Assembly (NCBI GenBank): GCA_021776795.1
Contig: JAJFFC010000014.1
Location: 124,001 to 188,000 of the forward strand
Direction: 5' to 3'
From: Planctomycetota bacterium
GTDB taxonomy: Bacteria > Planctomycetota > UBA1135
Length of the DNA stretch: 64,000 nucleotides
A program made the translations under genes and the position numbers. How positions within the stretch are numbered: position 1 is the first letter of the stretch; each line of letters opens with the position of its first letter. This document shows positions 63,201 to 64,000 of the stretch, in pieces. The notes beneath the pieces are model-generated. The model did not search any database. It saw only the letters and a list, made by a program, of their open reading frames with translations, and was not told where the DNA came from.

Positions 63201-64000
63201 CCGCCATCCTTGCCACCATCCTCGGCATCGGCATTTTGCTGCTGATCCACGAAGCCGGCCATTATTATGCGGCACGCGCCGCCGGCATTCGCGTGGAAGT
63301 GTTCGCCCTGGGATTCGGCCCGCGCCTGTTTGGCTGGCGCCGTGGCGATACGGATTTTCGGCTCTCTCTATTACCGCTTGGTGGCTACGTCAAAGTCAGC
63401 GGCGAAGATCCCACCCGCCCCCCGCGACCGGGTGATTTGTTTGCAGCCAGTGTGCAACAGCGCTTGTTGTTCTACGCAGGTGGCATCTTGATGAACTTCG
63501 CCTTCGCCTTTTTGCTGCTACCCATTCTGTTCCTGATTGGAGTTCCCTTCGAGGCACCCATCTTGGGTTCCGTGACTCCTGGTGGAGCGGCCTGGGAAGC
63601 TGGCCTACGCTCAGGCGATCGTGTCCTGGAAGTGAAAGACCGCACGGTGCATGGCTTCCGAGATATCGCGACTTCGGTGGCCTTGGCCGAAGCCGGCGAA
63701 TCCTTGCCGATGGTGATTGTCGACGGCCAGGGAGAACAACGCGAACTCCTCGTCACTCCAGGCTTCGACCAGGAGCGTGGCTTTCCCCAACTCGGCATTG
63801 GCCCCCTGTTCGATCTGATGGCAGTCCCGGACAGTCCACTGGACCAGGCTCTGCCCAAGGGGGCGGCGCTGACTTCCGTCAATGGCGTGGACGTCGAGCA
63901 AACGCTCACGGTCAAGCTGCTGCTCGATGGCGCACTCGAACAAGAGCAAAGCCTGCGCTTGGGCTATGCCTTAGGCGAGGCAGATGAAGCCTTTGTCGAT
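63197..64000 (+). CDS. rseP: Site-2 metalloprotease RseP (runs off window)
   Basis: 268 codons are present; the 3' end lies outside. The zinc motif HEAGH is at 18-22 in the first membrane helix. LLPLGGYVKVSGED, the NFAFAFLL helix and a PDZ-like domain with GSVTPGGAAWEAGLRSGD follow. It performs intramembrane proteolysis of anti-sigma factors. The dxr-rseP order is widely conserved. Confidence 0.95.
   Translation, partial: MTAILATILGIGILLLIHEAGHYYAARAAGIRVEVFALGFGPRLFGWRRGDTDFRLSLLPLGGYVKVSGEDPTRPPRPGDLFAASVQQRLLFYAGGILMNFAFAFLLLPILFLIGVPFEAPILGSVTPGGAAWEAGLRSGDRVLEVKDRTVHGFRDIATSVALAEAGESLPMVIVDGQGEQRELLVTPGFDQERGFPQLGIGPLFDLMAVPDSPLDQALPKGAALTSVNGVDVEQTLTVKLLLDGALEQEQSLRLGYALGEADEAFVD

Overview
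This window looks like a chromosomal segment of a GC-rich Gram-negative bacterium, most probably a planctomycete or a close relative. The evidence is indirect. There is a transmembrane Ser/Thr kinase of the type common in that phylum, a Minf_1886-family protein, a UAP1-type nucleotide-sugar pyrophosphorylase, secreted HEAT-repeat proteins, a sigma-54 activator and an Asp-Leu-Gly kinase motif. No rRNA or taxonomic marker search was possible. I see no insertion sequence, integrase, prophage or CRISPR array. Genes are very tightly packed: most same-strand neighbours overlap by ATGA, and three convergent pairs share a 4-bp stop overlap.

Layout. 1-4108: end of a histidine kinase, its NtrC-type sigma-54 response regulator, then dnaK behind a near-perfect sigma-54 promoter and ended by a strong terminator. 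4125-8582: a Gld-like ABC export cluster (ATPase, permease, GldG-like protein, DUF4340 protein). 8564-12527 (minus): yggS, a membrane Ser/Thr kinase and purN, translationally coupled. 12590-21947: alanine dehydrogenase, uppP, a lipoprotein amidase, tmk-holB, a Minf_1886 protein, an AI-2E family permease, pgeF and a large S41 protease. 22017-29160: moaC, accB, accC and a nucleotide-sugar run (UDP-glucuronate decarboxylase, glmS, two epimerases). 29157-33863: an HtrA-like protease, tRNA-Val, pcnB, rsmG, tRNA-Trp, tRNA-Leu, smpB and tmRNA. 33911-40838: a lipoprotein, a flippase-like membrane protein, a PfkB kinase, recA and alaS. 40899-46447: the fatty-acid cluster rpmF-plsX-fabH-fabD-fabG-acpP-fabF. 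46477-50730: a small helical protein, a UDP-sugar pyrophosphorylase, tRNA-Leu and two unrecognised proteins. 50731-50918: an AT-rich element with two perfect DnaA boxes, a candidate replication origin. 51713-55955: two tandem paralogous secreted HEAT-repeat proteins, each behind a sigma-54 promoter. 55977-62044 (minus): a Pro-Glu-Pro repeat protein, secreted and membrane proteins, a spermidine-synthase-like fusion and purM. 62088-64000: dxr and the start of rseP.

How it fits together. Most of the window is core housekeeping: lipid A/phospholipid precursors, nucleotide sugars, purines, isoprenoids, translation rescue and recombination. The most distinctive theme is sigma-54. The window encodes one activator and three strong sigma-54 promoters. 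These drive dnaK and both secreted HEAT-repeat paralogs, whose promoters share further upstream elements at identical spacing. That suggests a linked cytoplasmic and envelope response, which I have not seen described.
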